Positions 53,371 through 63,904 are shown, numbered from the stretch's first letter. The stretch: DNA of 64,000 nucleotides from Rhizomys pruinosus (GCA_009823505.1 VZQC01013876.1:173967-237966); one strand, 5' to 3'. Numbers and translations: made by a program. The notes: generated by a model not told the origin, from the letters alone.

Positions 53371-54038
53371 GGGTCACGTAACTAGCTGTAGCCTGAGACT
53401 TTGGAGAATCAGACTCCTCAGTTTTGACATTCTTCCTTATTTATTATCTGTGATGTATCTTGTATGTTGTCACTTCTTTCTGAACTGTATAATAATGCCT
53501 TATACATTAGATTGCTGTGGGGATAGAGTGTCTTCCTACCACATAGTGCCTGGAACATAGGAATTAGTGATCAATACTTCTATATTTCTGTCAGTAGCAG
53601 GTCATGGACTCCACTGTATTTACTATAGATAATGAGCACCATGAAAAAAGAACAGAATAATATAGTATCTCATTCTATTTTAAACAATCTGCATCTCAGA
53701 AATGTTAAAGTATTTTCCAAGTGTACAGAGCACAAATATATTTGGAATTTGCTGAAAGACAGTTCAATTTCCATGAGAAGCAAAGTATAAAGGTTATTGT
53801 GCAGTTTCAAGAATTCGTAAATAAATAAGATGTGATTACATTCACCACCTTGTTATTTGAATGTTTTATGGGCAATGACATGCATTATGAATATATCTAT
53901 ATGTTCTGTGGCTTTTCTTCAAGGTATTTCATTTGTGAAGATAAATGGACTTACCAGAGAAGAAAGAGCTTGGTTACCAACCACTGATTATTTCACATGA
54001 TATTTACACTTAGGCAAATGGTCAACATATAGGACTAG
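53371..54038. other. No gene seen; unique DNA
   Basis: No element recognised. Confidence 0.5.
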
Positions 54039-54041
54039 ATC

Positions 54042-54190
54042 TTTTGTTTTGTTTTGTTTGAAACAGGTCTCCTTCTGTAGTAAAGGTAGTCAGGGACTCG
54101 TTATGTACACTGGGCTGCCTTCAAATGTGTAATTCTTCCTGGTCTTTAGAGTGCCTGGATTACAAGTGTTTGCTACCATGCTTATCTCAG
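54042..54190 (-). mobile_element. Old B1-like SINE (-)
   Basis: 'tttgaaacaggtctccttctgtagtaaagg', 'gtacactgggctgccttcaaatgtg', 'ctggattacaagtgtttgctaccatgc'. Confidence 0.65.
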
Positions 54191-54369
54191 GAATAGGCTG
54201 TATTCAAATAAGTTGAAGTATTGGCAGACAAACTTTAAAAGAAAACCACTTATTGCATGTGCAGTTAGTTTTAGAATTTTTAGTACTTTAGAATATTGGG
54301 ACTTTAAAATGACATTTTCTTATTACATTAATAATACATTCATATAAAAATTTTGACAAGAGGCTTTGC

Positions 54370-55085
54370 AGACAGCAGCTGTCTCTTGTAGCTGCTTGCT
54401 CTCAGCTATGGTCAACCCCACTGTCTGTGTTTCTTTAACATCAAAGTCAATGGTGAGCCCACATCTCTTTCAAGCTGTTTGTAGACAAAGAGCCAAAGAC
54501 AGCAGAAAACTTTCATGCTCTGAGCACTAAAGAGAAGGAGTTTGGTTATAAGGGTTCCTCCTTTCACAGAATTAGTCCAAGTTCATGTGTCAGGGTGATG
54601 ACTTCATGCGCTGTAATGGCACTGGTGGCAAGTCGGGAAAAATTTGAGGGTGGGACCTTCATCCTGAGGCATACAGGTTCTGGTATCTTGTCCATGCAAA
54701 TGCTGGACCAAACACAAATGGTTCCCAGTCTTTCATCTGCACTTCCAAGACTGAGTAGTTGGATGGCAAACACGTGGTCTTTGGGAAGGTGAAAGAGGCA
54801 TGAACATTGTGGAAGCCATGGAGCACTTCCAGTCCAGGAATGGCAAGACCAGCAAGAAGATCACTATTGCTGACTGTGGATAGCTAGAGCACCTTTGACT
54901 TGTGTGCATCTTAGCCACCAGACCATTCCTTCTATAGCTCGGGGGAACAGTCTTTGCCTATCTACTTGAACTATCTCATAATCTTGGTGCTCTTGCTGCA
55001 ATTCTTTAGGTTCCATACTCTCCTTATTCCCATCCAGATCTAGCTGTACTGAAGAGTTAAGCTTATGATTACAAATAAAAACTAA
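54370..55085 (+). pseudogene. Ppia: Processed pseudogene of peptidyl-prolyl isomerase A (cyclophilin A)
   Basis: This is an intronless copy of the Ppia mRNA. The parent gene encodes cytosolic cyclophilin A, a ~165-residue prolyl isomerase that binds cyclosporin. The copy holds the end of the 5' UTR, a start ATG at 54408-54410, recognisable coding sequence in order ([76 protein letters not shown]) and the 3' UTR to AATAAAAACTAAATA near 55073-55085. It is dead. About 5 bases are gained after codon 4; about 7 are lost near 54450 and 8 near 54634; there are single-base losses near the F-H-R-I and S-M regions; Trp to TAG occurs at 54756-54758; a stop at 54881-54883 comes two codons early. No promoter or host exon is nearby. 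Confidence 0.95.
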
Positions 55086-55195
55086 ATAAGAAAATAATTT
55101 TTATAAGAAAATTACAAAGAAAATGAAAATCTTCCATAATCTTACCATCAAAAGTTAACTAAACTTCCCTGGGAGCTATAATAATAACTGGCCTA

Positions 55196-55448
55196 GGGCT
55201 GGAGAGATGGCCTAGTGGTTAAGAGCACCGACCGCTCTTGCAGAGGACCCAGGTTCGATCCCCAGCACTCACATGGTGGCCGAGAACCGTCTGAAACTCC
55301 AATTCCAGGAGAACTCCAGTTCCAGAGGAATCCGACACCCTCTTCTGACCTCTGTGGCATTGCACGACACGGGTGCACAGACTTGCATGCAGACAGTACA
55401 TTCATACACATACATAAATAAATAAAATTAATAAAATAAATTAAAAAA
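55196..55448 (+). mobile_element. B3 SINE (+), 17-bp-duplication subfamily, with 17-bp TSD
   Basis: GGGCTGGAGAGATGGCCTAGTGG head; tandem units at 55295-55311 and 55312-55328. TSD AATAATAACTGGCCTAG at 55180-55196 and 55449-55465, perfect. Very young by these criteria. Confidence 0.96.
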
Positions 55449-55535
55449 AATAATAACTGGCCTAGCAAAAAGTATATGCCCAACTAGTGCAATAATGGTG
55501 AAAATGTTTTAAGGAATAGAAACTAACCACTTTCT

Positions 55536-55545
55536 TTTTTTATTT

Positions 55546-55592
<47 letters not shown>

Positions 55593-55791
55593 TGTGTATG
55601 AGTGTACTGTCTGCATGTTGGTTGGTGCACCTGTGTCATGCAATGCCCCGGAAGTCAGAAGAGGGCGTCGGATTCCCCTGGAACTGAAGTTAAAGATGGT
55701 TCTTAGCCGCCATGTGGGTGCTGGGAATCGAACCCGGGTCCTTTGCAAGAGCAGTCAGTGCTCTTAACCACTGAGCCACCTCTCCAGCCCT
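55536..55791 (-). mobile_element. B3/B2-type SINE (-), (TTTA)n tail, 17-bp TSD
   Basis: Antisense young B3 preceded by about 11 TTTA units (55551-55592). TSD GAAACTAACCACTTTCT at 55519-55535 and 55792-55808, perfect. It has a single 17-base unit, so belongs to the non-duplicated form. Confidence 0.96.
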
Positions 55792-55808
55792 GAAACTAAC
55801 CACTTTCT

Positions 55809-56640
55809 GATTGGATTTAAGGCCAGCTACAGAAGACAGAGCTCATGCCTGGCATACTAATAGGTCAAAAACCTGTGGCTGGCTAGGTCGTAGGTCCTAG
55901 GGGAGAACCTAATAGCATTGTTCTGATATATGCCATAGTAATATACTACCTACTAAGTTCTTGTCTTTATACCCATAGATTAGTGCATGTCTCCACCTTC
56001 ATCATAAAAGGTTCTTTTTGCAATAGATTGAGTAACACAGAGACCCACAACTGGTCAGAGTACAGAGAATAAGGGACTATGGAGAGCTTAACTCTAAATG
56101 GGATATCTGTCACACCTCCTTCTCACAAGGCTCAGGGATCATCAAGTAAGAGAGGGCATAAAAACTGTAAATTCCAGAAGTAGTGAATGCCTGCAGTGAA
56201 ACAGTGTTTTCCAGACATGCTTTCTAGACATGTGTCTGTTGCACACATGAACTCACAGTGGCTGTGAGTACATGAAAAAGACCTTAGAAGATCAAGGCAG
56301 TCAAAGTCCAGCATGGATGGGGGAAGGGCTCATAAAGTCCCACTCCCAGCCGAACTACTGGCAATTGATAGTTGCTGGTGGAGGGAGAGTCAGTTATTTT
56401 TCAGGGAAAATGCTCAAGAGGCTGCTCATGCTCCAGTAGATGGTCCTACACTCATCCACTTACAGTCAGCACTAGTAGACTCAATGGGTCTAAAAACAGC
56501 ACTTGAAGCAGCCAGGGAAATGTGGGCAGAGGGAATAGCAGATTTGGAGGGAAGTGTACAGGGGATGGATTTGATTAAAACACATTATATGCGTGCATGA
56601 AATTCTCTAACAATAAAAAACTGAACTACACTTAATAATT
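55809..56640 (+). mobile_element. L1 3' UTR (+), about 0.8 kb
   Basis: 'gtggctggctaggtcgtaggtcctagggg', 'tagtaatatactacctactaag', 'gagacccacaactggtcagag', 'tcacaaggctcagggatcatc', 'atgaactcacagtggctgtgag', 'gcaattgatagttgctggtgg', 'acacattatatgcgtgcatg'. The 95-codon frame at 56313-56600 lies within this UTR and is not a gene. Confidence 0.78.
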
Positions 56641-56751
56641 TGGTGTATTTTCAGCCAGTCTTTCTCTTAACCTTAGCCAGGCAAAGAAACTACATGGTCC
56701 AACATACTCATTTTTACAAATGAGGAGATTTAATTAAGAGGTTGACAATAG

Positions 56752-56872
56752 TCTGTTATGGTGGTGGTCTATGCCAGTACTCAGGAGGCAGAGTCAGGAG
56801 GGACATGAACTGAAGACCAGCCGATGTTACACAGCAAGTTCCAGGCCAGCTCAAGTTGTAATTTACATCATG
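56752..56872 (+). mobile_element. Old B1-like SINE (+)
   Basis: 'tatggtggtggtctatgccagtactcaggaggcagagtcagg' and 'agcaagttccaggccagctc'. Confidence 0.7.
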
Positions 56873-56879
56873 AAACAAA

Positions 56880-57139
56880 ACAAAAGAAAACAGACAACTC
56901 GAAAGAAAAAAAGAAAGCTTAAGTCTATTTCTGTTTTTTTTTTCAATTTGTTTAAACGAGAATAGCCTATGACAACTTATGCAGTGTAAACCAATTTGTA
57001 CAAGCTCTAAGTTGTATCATAAGCCCACCAAAGATCTAAAACACTTGATATAAACCAGTTGGTATCTAAGAGCTTTATGCTTTGATCTTTGCCCTGTGAA
57101 GAAGCAGTATGTGAGTACGAGGGAAAAACTTCAATGATA
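56880..57139. other. No gene seen
   Basis: Unrecognised DNA with an A-rich patch at about 56875-56920. Confidence 0.45.
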
Positions 57140-57140
57140 A

Positions 57141-57222
57141 AAGGCCGGAATGGTCTATAGAGTGAGATCCAGGACAGCTGGGACTACAGTGAGGCCCTGT
57201 CTCACAAAAGACCAAAAACAAA
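57141..57222 (+). mobile_element. B1 SINE (+), mostly right half
   Basis: GGCCGG then directly 'aatggtctatagagtgagatccaggacagctgggactac...ccctgtctcacaaaagacc'. About 70 bases of left body are missing. Confidence 0.85.
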
Positions 57223-57458
57223 AAGGCTGGAGTGGAATTATAGAAAGACCCTGGGTTCTATATCATGAAACTGAGTTGTCAGATTAACTCAGGAATTGCC
57301 TGTTCTCAGGTCTCTTGGAGAGAAAAATTAAACGCTTCTATTGTTAAAATTTCTTTAAGCTTGAGAGTTAGCTATTCTATTTACTCCCTTCAAAATTTGA
57401 ATTTATAAACAACGTACCCTCTGCCTCAGTAAGTTTATTAGTATAATTTGTATTGTTA
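57223..57458. other. No gene seen
   Basis: Unrecognised DNA. Confidence 0.45.
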
Positions 57459-57469
57459 ACACACACACA

Positions 57470-57505
<36 letters not shown>
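57459..57505. repeat. (CA)n microsatellite
   Basis: About 23 CA units with one CATACA interruption. Confidence 0.97.
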
Positions 57506-57508
<3 letters not shown>

Positions 57509-57628
57509 TAGGAAATTATATGTATTCTTTTGCATTCAGTTTCTCTCATCTCACAAACATATGAGACTCTTCTGTGCTGCTCAACATTTTCCTGAAAGGC
57601 ATGCTCTTTGGTAGCTTCAGAGACTCTT

Positions 57629-57662
57629 TTTTTTTTTTTTAATTTTGAGGTTTTTTAAATTT

Positions 57663-57717
<55 letters not shown>

Positions 57718-57925
57718 TTTTTTATGTGTATGAATGTACTGTCTGCATGTAGGCTGTGCACCTGTGTCGTGTAATGCTGCGGAGATCAGAAGAGGGCATC
57801 GGATTCCCCTGGAACTGGAGTTCTCCTAGAATTGGAGTCACAGACGGTTCTCAGCCGCCATGTGGGTGCTGGGTCCTCTACAAGAGCGGTCGGCGCTCTT
57901 AACCGCTAGGCCATCCCTCCAGCCC
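57629..57925 (-). mobile_element. B3 SINE (-), 17-bp-duplication subfamily, (ATTT)n tail
   Basis: Antisense B3 with ~15 TTTA units (57661-57722), tandem 17-base units at 57806-57822 and 57823-57839, and a small deletion in the B-box region ('gtgctgggtcctctac'). Flanked by GCTTCAGAGACTCTT (57614) and GCTTCAGAGATTTAT (57926). Confidence 0.93.
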
Positions 57926-57944
57926 GCTTCAGAGATTTATAGCA

Positions 57945-58925
57945 TGCTTTTCCATGAATGACCCTACTGCTGGACATCAACATGGTTAGTAAAGTTTCTT
58001 TTCTATAAATAAAGACTGTAGTGAATCTTACTGAAACATGGATTTTTCTGCCTTCAGTCATTTTCTGAGGATAAATCTACTTTCTAGATGTATAAATACT
58101 GTGTGACATTTCTAAAACTTATGTCAATTAACATATTGACTTTACTTTGTCACCATAACTTTAAAGATTCAACATTGTCCTTGAGAATGTATGTACAAGA
58201 GTGTTGAGTCCTTTTGTCCACAAGTGATACATTTTCATGGTTCCAAATGTCAAAAGTATTCATTGAAAAGTTTCCTCTGGCCAAGTAATCCTCCCATCCC
58301 TTGCCTAGCAGGTTTTAGGGAATATTTACAAATACTTCTCAAAGATACATAGGACCATGGCAGGAAATGGATGATAAAGTCAAATTTCATAATTTGAAAA
58401 GAATTTAGTCATGAGATTATTTATAAAAGAGAAACCAGATGCTTAAAAAGCCAAGGGAACCTGGAGCGAGTAACAGGGACTTGATCAATAGCCTTACGAG
58501 GTCTAAAAGTATCAGGAAAGGGAGAAGGAAGCTGGAGGAAGAAAGGTTCTATGGAGGTCCTGGACTTTCCTTGAGGAATGTAGCAAAGGGATTCACCAGG
58601 AGAAGCTGGACAGATAAATCCCTAGAACTCACTGCTCTTCTATTGGTACTGAATTTGTATGGAACACAGCAGAAATCAGAGGAAAAGGGAGCCTGTTCCC
58701 ACCATCGCCTCTGATACTATATAGTCCAGTCTCATGGCCATAATTATTTTCATTTTGCCATGTTGGGGCAGCAACATTGTGTTTCCCAAAGACACTGTTA
58801 TCCTACCAACAGTGAATTTTTTTATTCTTTTAAAGCAGGCAAAATTCTGCAGGTCTCCTGGAGAAAATAGTCAGGTATAATTTTATGAACATTTTATTAA
58901 AGTAGCCAGACCAAATCTATGTGTA
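57945..58925. other. No gene seen; unique DNA
   Basis: About 1 kb without a recognised repeat. The frame at 58439-58714 (91 codons, basic N-terminal half) has no domain I recognise and no upstream exon context. Confidence 0.4.
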
Positions 58926-58941
58926 TAAGAAATTCAATGCA

Positions 58942-59175
58942 GGCTGGGGAGATGGCCTAGTGGTTAAGAGTGCTGACTGCTCTTGCAGAGGACCTGGGTT
59001 CGATCCCCAGCACCCACACGACAGCCAAGAACCATCTTTAACTCCAGTTCCAGGGGAATCTAACGCCCTCTTCCGACCTCCGCAGCATTGCACGACATGG
59101 GTGAACAAACCTACATGCAGACAGTACATTCATACACATACAAAAATAAATAAGGTTTTAAAAAAGTAATTAAAA
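58942..59175 (+). mobile_element. B3/B2-type SINE (+), young, with 15-bp TSD
   Basis: GGCTGGGGAGATGGCCTAGTGG head. TSD AAGAAATTCAATGCA at 58927-58941 and 59176-59190, perfect. Confidence 0.96.
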
Positions 59176-59254
59176 AAGAAATTCAATGCACCTATCCAGG
59201 CATTTTTTTCAGTGCCTTGCATGGTCCTCTGGCCTTACATAGTAATATATTATG

Positions 59255-59670
59255 ATTAATATGCAATCTTCCAGCAAAGGTTCATGTGTTAGAGTCTTGG
59301 TCTTCACTGTAGTCATGGGACCTTTAAGTGGTAAGGCCTATTAAAAAAATCCTTAGGTTCTTAGGGTTAGGGAGGCTATATTCAGGGAGCAAATTTGGTC
59401 TTCTGCAGTGAGTTCTCAGGAAAGCTAACATTGTAAAAACTTAGCCCGGTCTCTGAGATTCTCTCTGGCTTCCTGTCTGAACATATTATTCCTTGGTGCT
59501 CCTGTCATGATGTCATTTGCCATTAGACTCCCATTGAAGGCTGAACTAATGGGGTTATCCAATTTTTTCTTTCAAGTCTCCAAAAACAAATAAATCTTTT
59601 TCCTTTATGGAATTATCTTGTCTCAGATATTTTGTCAAAGTAACAGAAAATAGACTACCAGATAGTCTAT
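59255..59670 (+). mobile_element. Interspersed repeat of uncertain family
   Basis: 'gttcatgtgttagagtcttggtcttcactgtagtcatgggacctttaagtgg', 'tcctgtcatgatgtcatttgcc', 'caaataaatctttttcctttatgg' and the end 'agatattttgtcaaagtaacagaaaatagac' follow a known mammalian repeat layout. I cannot name it safely. Confidence 0.5.
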
Positions 59671-59995
59671 TGTTACAGTCCCGATCCCTGCCCTTACGAC
59701 TTCTAGTTCTTTGCCTGGAAGCTCCTGCATATGTACCATACACAATTATCACATCTGCCCAAGTTTTAAGGAACAATCCTAGGATATCAATATATGCCCC
59801 AGATGTCCTTGCCAGGAGTTCTACTCTGAGTCATGAGAGAGCACTCGAGAGAAAACTAATTCTTCTTGATCTAGGCTTATAACACACCCTCATTTCTTTT
59901 CTGCTTTTAGCCTTGCCATAGTTCTCGATACTCATAAGCCAGGTCTTGCCATTGTTTAGAGAGTAGACATTTTCCTAGAGCATGACTCATGTTGT
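59671..59995. other. No gene seen
   Basis: Unrecognised DNA; the frames at 59555-59882 on both strands mirror each other. Confidence 0.4.
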
Positions 59996-59997
59996 CC

Positions 59998-60114
59998 TTT
60001 TATTTATAGACATGATCTTACTATGTAGCCAAGGCTGGCTTCTGACTCACATATCTCCTGCCTCAGCTTCTTTAGTGTTGGGATTATAGGTGTGCATTAC
60101 TCTGCCTGACCTGA
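59998..60114 (-). mobile_element. Old B1-like SINE (-)
   Basis: 'agacatgatcttactatgtagccaaggctggcttctgactcacatatc' and 'gttgggattataggtgtgcattactctgcctga'. Confidence 0.75.
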
Positions 60115-60214
60115 CCGTTATATTTTCATTGTTTTAAAAATATTTTTATTGATTCTTTGATATTTTCATAGTGTATTTTGATCACATCACAACTTTCACA
60201 TGTAGTATATTATA

Positions 60215-60408
60215 TTTATTTTAAAAATATTTTATTGATTATCTTAATTTTATGGGTATCAGTATATTACCTGCATGTGTGTAACTGCATCCCTATAGTG
60301 CAATGCTCCCGAGGCCAGAAGAAGGCATTGGATCCCATGGAACTGGAGTTACAGACAAATGGGTGTTGGGAATTGAATCAGGGTCTTCTAGAAGAGCAGC
60401 CAGTGCTC
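60215..60408 (-). mobile_element. B3/B2-type SINE (-), end replaced by microsatellite
   Basis: 'gtatcagtatattacctgcatgtgtgtaactgc', 'ggatcccatggaactggagttac', 'gaagagcagccagtgct'. The next bases should be the rest of the head but are a CCT tract instead. Confidence 0.85.
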
Positions 60409-60455
60409 CTCCTCCTCCTCCTCCTCCTCCTCCTCCTCCTCCTCCTCCTCCTCCC
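60406..60455. repeat. (CCT)n microsatellite
   Basis: About 15 CCT units. Frames reading poly-Pro, poly-Leu or poly-Gly here are artefacts. Confidence 0.97.
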
Positions 60456-60537
60456 CTTCTTCTGGAAAATACTTTAATGAATGTGATCATCTTTTACTAT
60501 GAGAACTGAACTCTGATGTGTGTATCTGTAGTGCACA

Positions 60538-60598
60538 NCTTCTTCTTCTTCTTCTTCTTCTTCTTCTTCTTCTTCTTCTTCTTCTTCTTCTTCTTCTT
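60538..60598. repeat. (CTT)n microsatellite with an ambiguous base at its edge
   Basis: About 19 CTT units. A single N at 60538 marks an unresolved base immediately before the tract. Confidence 0.97.
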
Positions 60599-60639
60599 TC
60601 CTATCAAGTCTAACTGAGTTCCCCAAATCCTCTTTGGCA

Positions 60640-60946
60640 TGGGTCATTGTCTTGCTGTCTAGTCTAGTCAACAAAGCAGGCAGGTGTCACAGTCCTAGAT
60701 AAAGCTGACTGTCCCTTTCCTATTAGCCATCAACTGGCAGTGATTGGATCTCTTGCCAAATTCCACCATCCATGATGGCATTTTGTCTGGCTTGTGCTTA
60801 ATGCGAGTCTTGTGCATGTTATAACAAGCATTGGAGGTTTCCATCTGCATCTATCTTGTGGTGGATATTTTCATTATTGATATACACAAGAGAACATAGG
60901 GCAAATGTTTGAGAATGCTCATCCTTGAGAAGTGTCTGTTGCAGGT
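60640..60946 (-). mobile_element. L1 3' UTR (-), Lx-like
   Basis: 'agctgactgtccctttcctattagccatcaactggcagtg', 'atggcattttgtctggcttgtgc' and 'gcgagtcttgtgcatgttataacaagc' are antisense L1 3' UTR motifs seen in other tails here. Confidence 0.55.
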
Positions 60947-60947
60947 A

Positions 60948-61032
60948 GTGTTATGGCATGAATATGCATCCACAAATTCAAAATCTGAAACTTAATCTCC
61001 AATGTGGTAGTATTAAGAGACACGGCCTTTTA
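60948..61032 (+). mobile_element. Ancient mammalian repeat, left part
   Basis: 'gaatatgcatccacaaattcaaaatctgaaacttaatctccaatgtggtagtattaagagacacggcctttt' matches the start of a widespread eutherian repeat (AATTC..A..TTGAAAC..AATC.CCAATGTG). Its end appears at 61790-61850. Confidence 0.5.
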
Positions 61033-61034
61033 GA

Positions 61035-61375
61035 TGTGTGCTGCTTAGTTTTTGTCAACTTGACACAAACTAGAGACACCTGGGAAGAGGGGACCTCAGG
61101 TGAGGAATCATCTCCATTGGATTGGCCTGTGGACATGTCTAGGAGGTATTTTGTGAATTAGTAATTGGTACAGAAGGGCTCAGCCCAGTGTGTACAGTGC
61201 TATCTCAGGGAATGTTGGTCTGAGCTATACAAGGAGGATAACTGGGCTTCTCTGTCGTTCCTGCCTCCAGGTTCTAGTCTTGCTTGAGCTCCTGCTCCGA
61301 CTTCTCTCAGTGATATACTGTCATTTGGAGGTGTTAGATTGAACCTCTCCAAGTTCTTCTTGGTTAGTGTTTTAT
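61035..61375 (+). mobile_element. Rodent medium-reiterated repeat (URR/RMER type)
   Basis: 'gtgctgcttagtttttgtcaacttgacacaaactagagacacctgggaagagggg', 'ccattggattggcctgtgg' and 'gagctcctgctccgacttctc' are a common rodent repeat, here apparently inserted in the older repeat around it. Confidence 0.65.
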
Positions 61376-61379
61376 ACTA

Positions 61380-61655
61380 GTAATTGAAAGGGAATAGAAG
61401 AAGTCATTAACTCATGGGCTCAGAACCTCCAAATAGTATTAGTAATTTAATTATTGAGCATCTTAAGCACTTGTCCCCTTCTAACTTTTCTATCTTGTGA
61501 AAACACAGCATTTGTCTACTTTGGTCCATTTTTGCCTGTCTTTCCCTACTACTATATGAAAACACCTAGATGATGCCATCTATGTGGAAAGGGTCTTCAC
61601 CAAACACTGCACTTGGGGTGGCGACAGTCTTAGACTTTTCATCCTTGAAAAGTAC
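61380..61655. other. Probable continuation of the ancient repeat; no gene
   Basis: Diverged sequence between two better-recognised pieces. Confidence 0.35.
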
Positions 61656-61659
61656 TCTT

Positions 61660-61786
61660 CACTCGGGAGGCAGAGGCAAGTGGATCTTTGTGAGTTCAAG
61701 GCCAACCTGGTCTACAGAGTGAGTTCCAGGACAGCTGGGGCTACAGGGAGACCCTATCTCAAAAAGACCAAAAAATAAAAAATAAC
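61660..61786 (+). mobile_element. B1 SINE (+), 5'-truncated, with 14-bp TSD
   Basis: Starts inside the B1 at CACTCGGGAGGCAGAGGC. TSD TGAAAAGTACTCTT (61646-61659) and TGAAAAGTATTCTT (61787-61800), one mismatch, so the truncation happened on insertion. Confidence 0.92.
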
Positions 61787-61800
61787 TGAAAAGTATTCTT

Positions 61801-62084
61801 GGTAACTTATCAGGTTTGTGGTATTTTATTATAGCAGCAGGAATGGACCAAGAATGGGGGAGGGGTCTTTCCAGGGAAGGGATCCAGGTGTGAGGGGGCT
61901 GCTGTCTTCTATCATAGAAGAAGATGCTCCTTCTGAAAGGAAGTCCAGTGAATGTAGGCAATTCTTATTTTCAGGCTTTCTTCTTCAAATGTCCACATTC
62001 TAGTTCTTGGAGTTCTACTACTCTTCTATTAAGCCACTGATGTTGCCATTCCAGAAGTACTGACGCAATGTATTTAGGTTTGTA
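61801..62084. other. End of ancient repeat, then unique DNA; no gene
   Basis: 'tttgtggtattttattatagcagcaggaatggaccaag' closes the repeat begun at 60948; the remainder is unrecognised. Confidence 0.4.
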
Positions 62085-62265
62085 TTACTTTTGTGTTGCT
62101 GTGCAAAAAAAAATGCTTGGCAGAAATAACTTATTGGGGGGAAGATTTACTTGGGTTCATGTTTTCAGAAAGTCCATGTCCATTATAGTGGGGAAGGCAT
62201 GGGGTGTTCATAGTGGTAGGAATTTGTCACGACAACTTATCTCATGATGGCACATCAGGGATAGT
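62085..62265 (+). mobile_element. Rodent medium-reiterated repeat fragment
   Basis: 'ttacttttgtgttgctgtgc', 'ttactTgggttcatgttttc' and 'ccatgtccattatagtggggaaggcatgg' match a rodent repeat of the kind at 1383-1640. Confidence 0.5.
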
Positions 62266-62512
62266 TGATCTTCTTTAAGGGAGAGAGTCGAGATAGGGTG
62301 ATTAGACCCCAGGGCATGAACTTGCACTGAGGGACATCTGCATACACTAACTTGACTCAATTAGCCTTAACATATATGACAGAGTGCTTGAAATCCAGTG
62401 TGTGGGGAGTATAAGGGATACTGATGGGAGAGGAGGTATAAAGATAATTAAGGTATTTTGGATGAAATGCACAAAAATTCAATAAAAATAAATATACATT
62501 AAAAAAGAAAGC
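62266..62512 (+). mobile_element. L1 3' UTR end (+)
   Basis: 'tgatcttctttaaggg', 'actaacttgactcaattagcctt', 'catatatgacagagtgcttgaaatcc' and 'gaaatgcacaaaaattcaataaa' plus A-tail. Same tail as 38104-38480. Confidence 0.8.
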
Positions 62513-62514
62513 TG

Positions 62515-63175
62515 AGTGAGAGTGGTTAGAGCTAAGGGTGGGCCCATTCCTGGTGATTACCTCGATTAGTTAAGCTCTACCTTGTAAAGGTCCGCCATAG
62601 CTTACCAAAACAGTGTCACTGGCCAGAAAGGAAGCTTTCGAAACATGAGCTTGTGAGGACTATTTAATATTCAAATCAAAATAAGCTTCCTTTGCTATTC
62701 TGGTACAATTCCATCCTGAGATGGATGTTCAGCGGTGTACCCACTTTCTGATGACAGCAGGACTACTGTTAATGGTGTTTTGAAAACCTTTCGCCCTTCA
62801 CAAAATGTCTTAAATAGACAATGACCTGAGCTAATCCTATCATTTGTATTATAAAGCATCCATTGGTGTCACGAGCAACTACTTCCATGACGATCCATAA
62901 TTTTTAGTATCCTCATACTAAGCAAAAGCAGCAGCCCTTGATATCTTAATAATTTATCTTCACATTTCACCTCAATTAATTTGCATACCTCTGCATGAAC
63001 TTGAATAATTCTGTTGCCGATGGACACCAGAGATTATTATTGTCCCCACTATACAAAAGCAATGGAAATTATTTGCTTCAGATCTAATTCAGACTAGTTA
63101 AAAAAATCCCATCCTAAGAGATTTTCTATTTCTACAAATTGTCACAACTAAGATTCCTTAGAAAATGGGGCCTGG
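62515..63175. other. Repeat-free island; candidate conserved non-coding element
   Basis: About 660 bases with no repeat. It includes TTAATTTGCAT (an octamer-like homeodomain/POU word, 62975-62985), several ATAATTT and TAATCC words, and balanced composition. No coding frame. Confidence 0.35.
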
Positions 63176-63176
63176 G

Positions 63177-63275
63177 AGCCAGGTGTGGAAATGCAAGTGT
63201 ATAATCCTGGCACTCAAGCAGTAGAGGCAGAAGGACCATGAGTTCAAGGCTAGCCTGGGATATGTAGGAGACCTG
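63177..63275 (+). mobile_element. Old B1-like SINE (+)
   Basis: 'gagccaggtgtggaaatgcaagtgtataatcctggcactcaagcag' and 'gagttcaaggctagcctggg'. Confidence 0.78.
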
Positions 63276-63904
63276 ACTCTGCTTTCTTGCTAATAATTCC
63301 ATTGACAGTAAGCTTTGCTTTGCAGAGGACATTCTTGAGTTTACCACTAAATGTTCTGCCATTATAGAACTCCCTTTAGTCTAAGGCAAGCCAGAAAACT
63401 TTTGTCAGTGTAATTGACAGATGTTGTTCCAGGGAAGCAAGAATTGAGGGAAAGGGAATGTTAGGCAGTGAAGCAGAGAAACCAAATGCAAGGTGATGTG
63501 TTAAAAAGCTGGCCAGAACGCCAAGAGAAGAATATAGCTGATTGTTGACCCAGGTAACTTATTTCCAAACAGGCTGCCTCAAACCACTGCTCCTTGGGAA
63601 CATCTCTTAGAAGCAAAGATAAAGAGAAATTTGTCTCCTGTTGTCTTCCCGTGTCAAATCTTTACTGGGCACTGTCATTACATAGAGTGTTAAACTCCTG
63701 CAACTCCAGGCCCTGCCAGATTGCCCTTCTGAATAGCTGCTGGGGAAATCAAGTCACATGCCTCCTGCTATAGTCTTTCTGACACTGAGAGGGACTGGAA
63801 GTTATGGCCTCTGTGGGCCTGATTAGATCAGGGTTATGGGTATTGGGGCCTTACAAGAACCCTGCAAAACACAGAATGGAGTTTGTGTGGTAACATTAAC
63901 TGGT
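63276..63904. other. No gene seen; unique DNA
   Basis: No element recognised. Confidence 0.5.

Noticed and set aside
54595..54792. A short functional cyclophilin gene
   Set aside because: The region is a processed copy with frameshifts and an in-frame TAG at 54756-54758.
58439..58714. 91-codon basic frame as an exon
   Set aside because: No recognised domain, no convincing splice sites, no neighbouring exon; length is within chance for this window.
60293..60674. Poly-Gly, poly-Pro and poly-Glu frames
   Set aside because: Triplet microsatellites read in different frames, not proteins.
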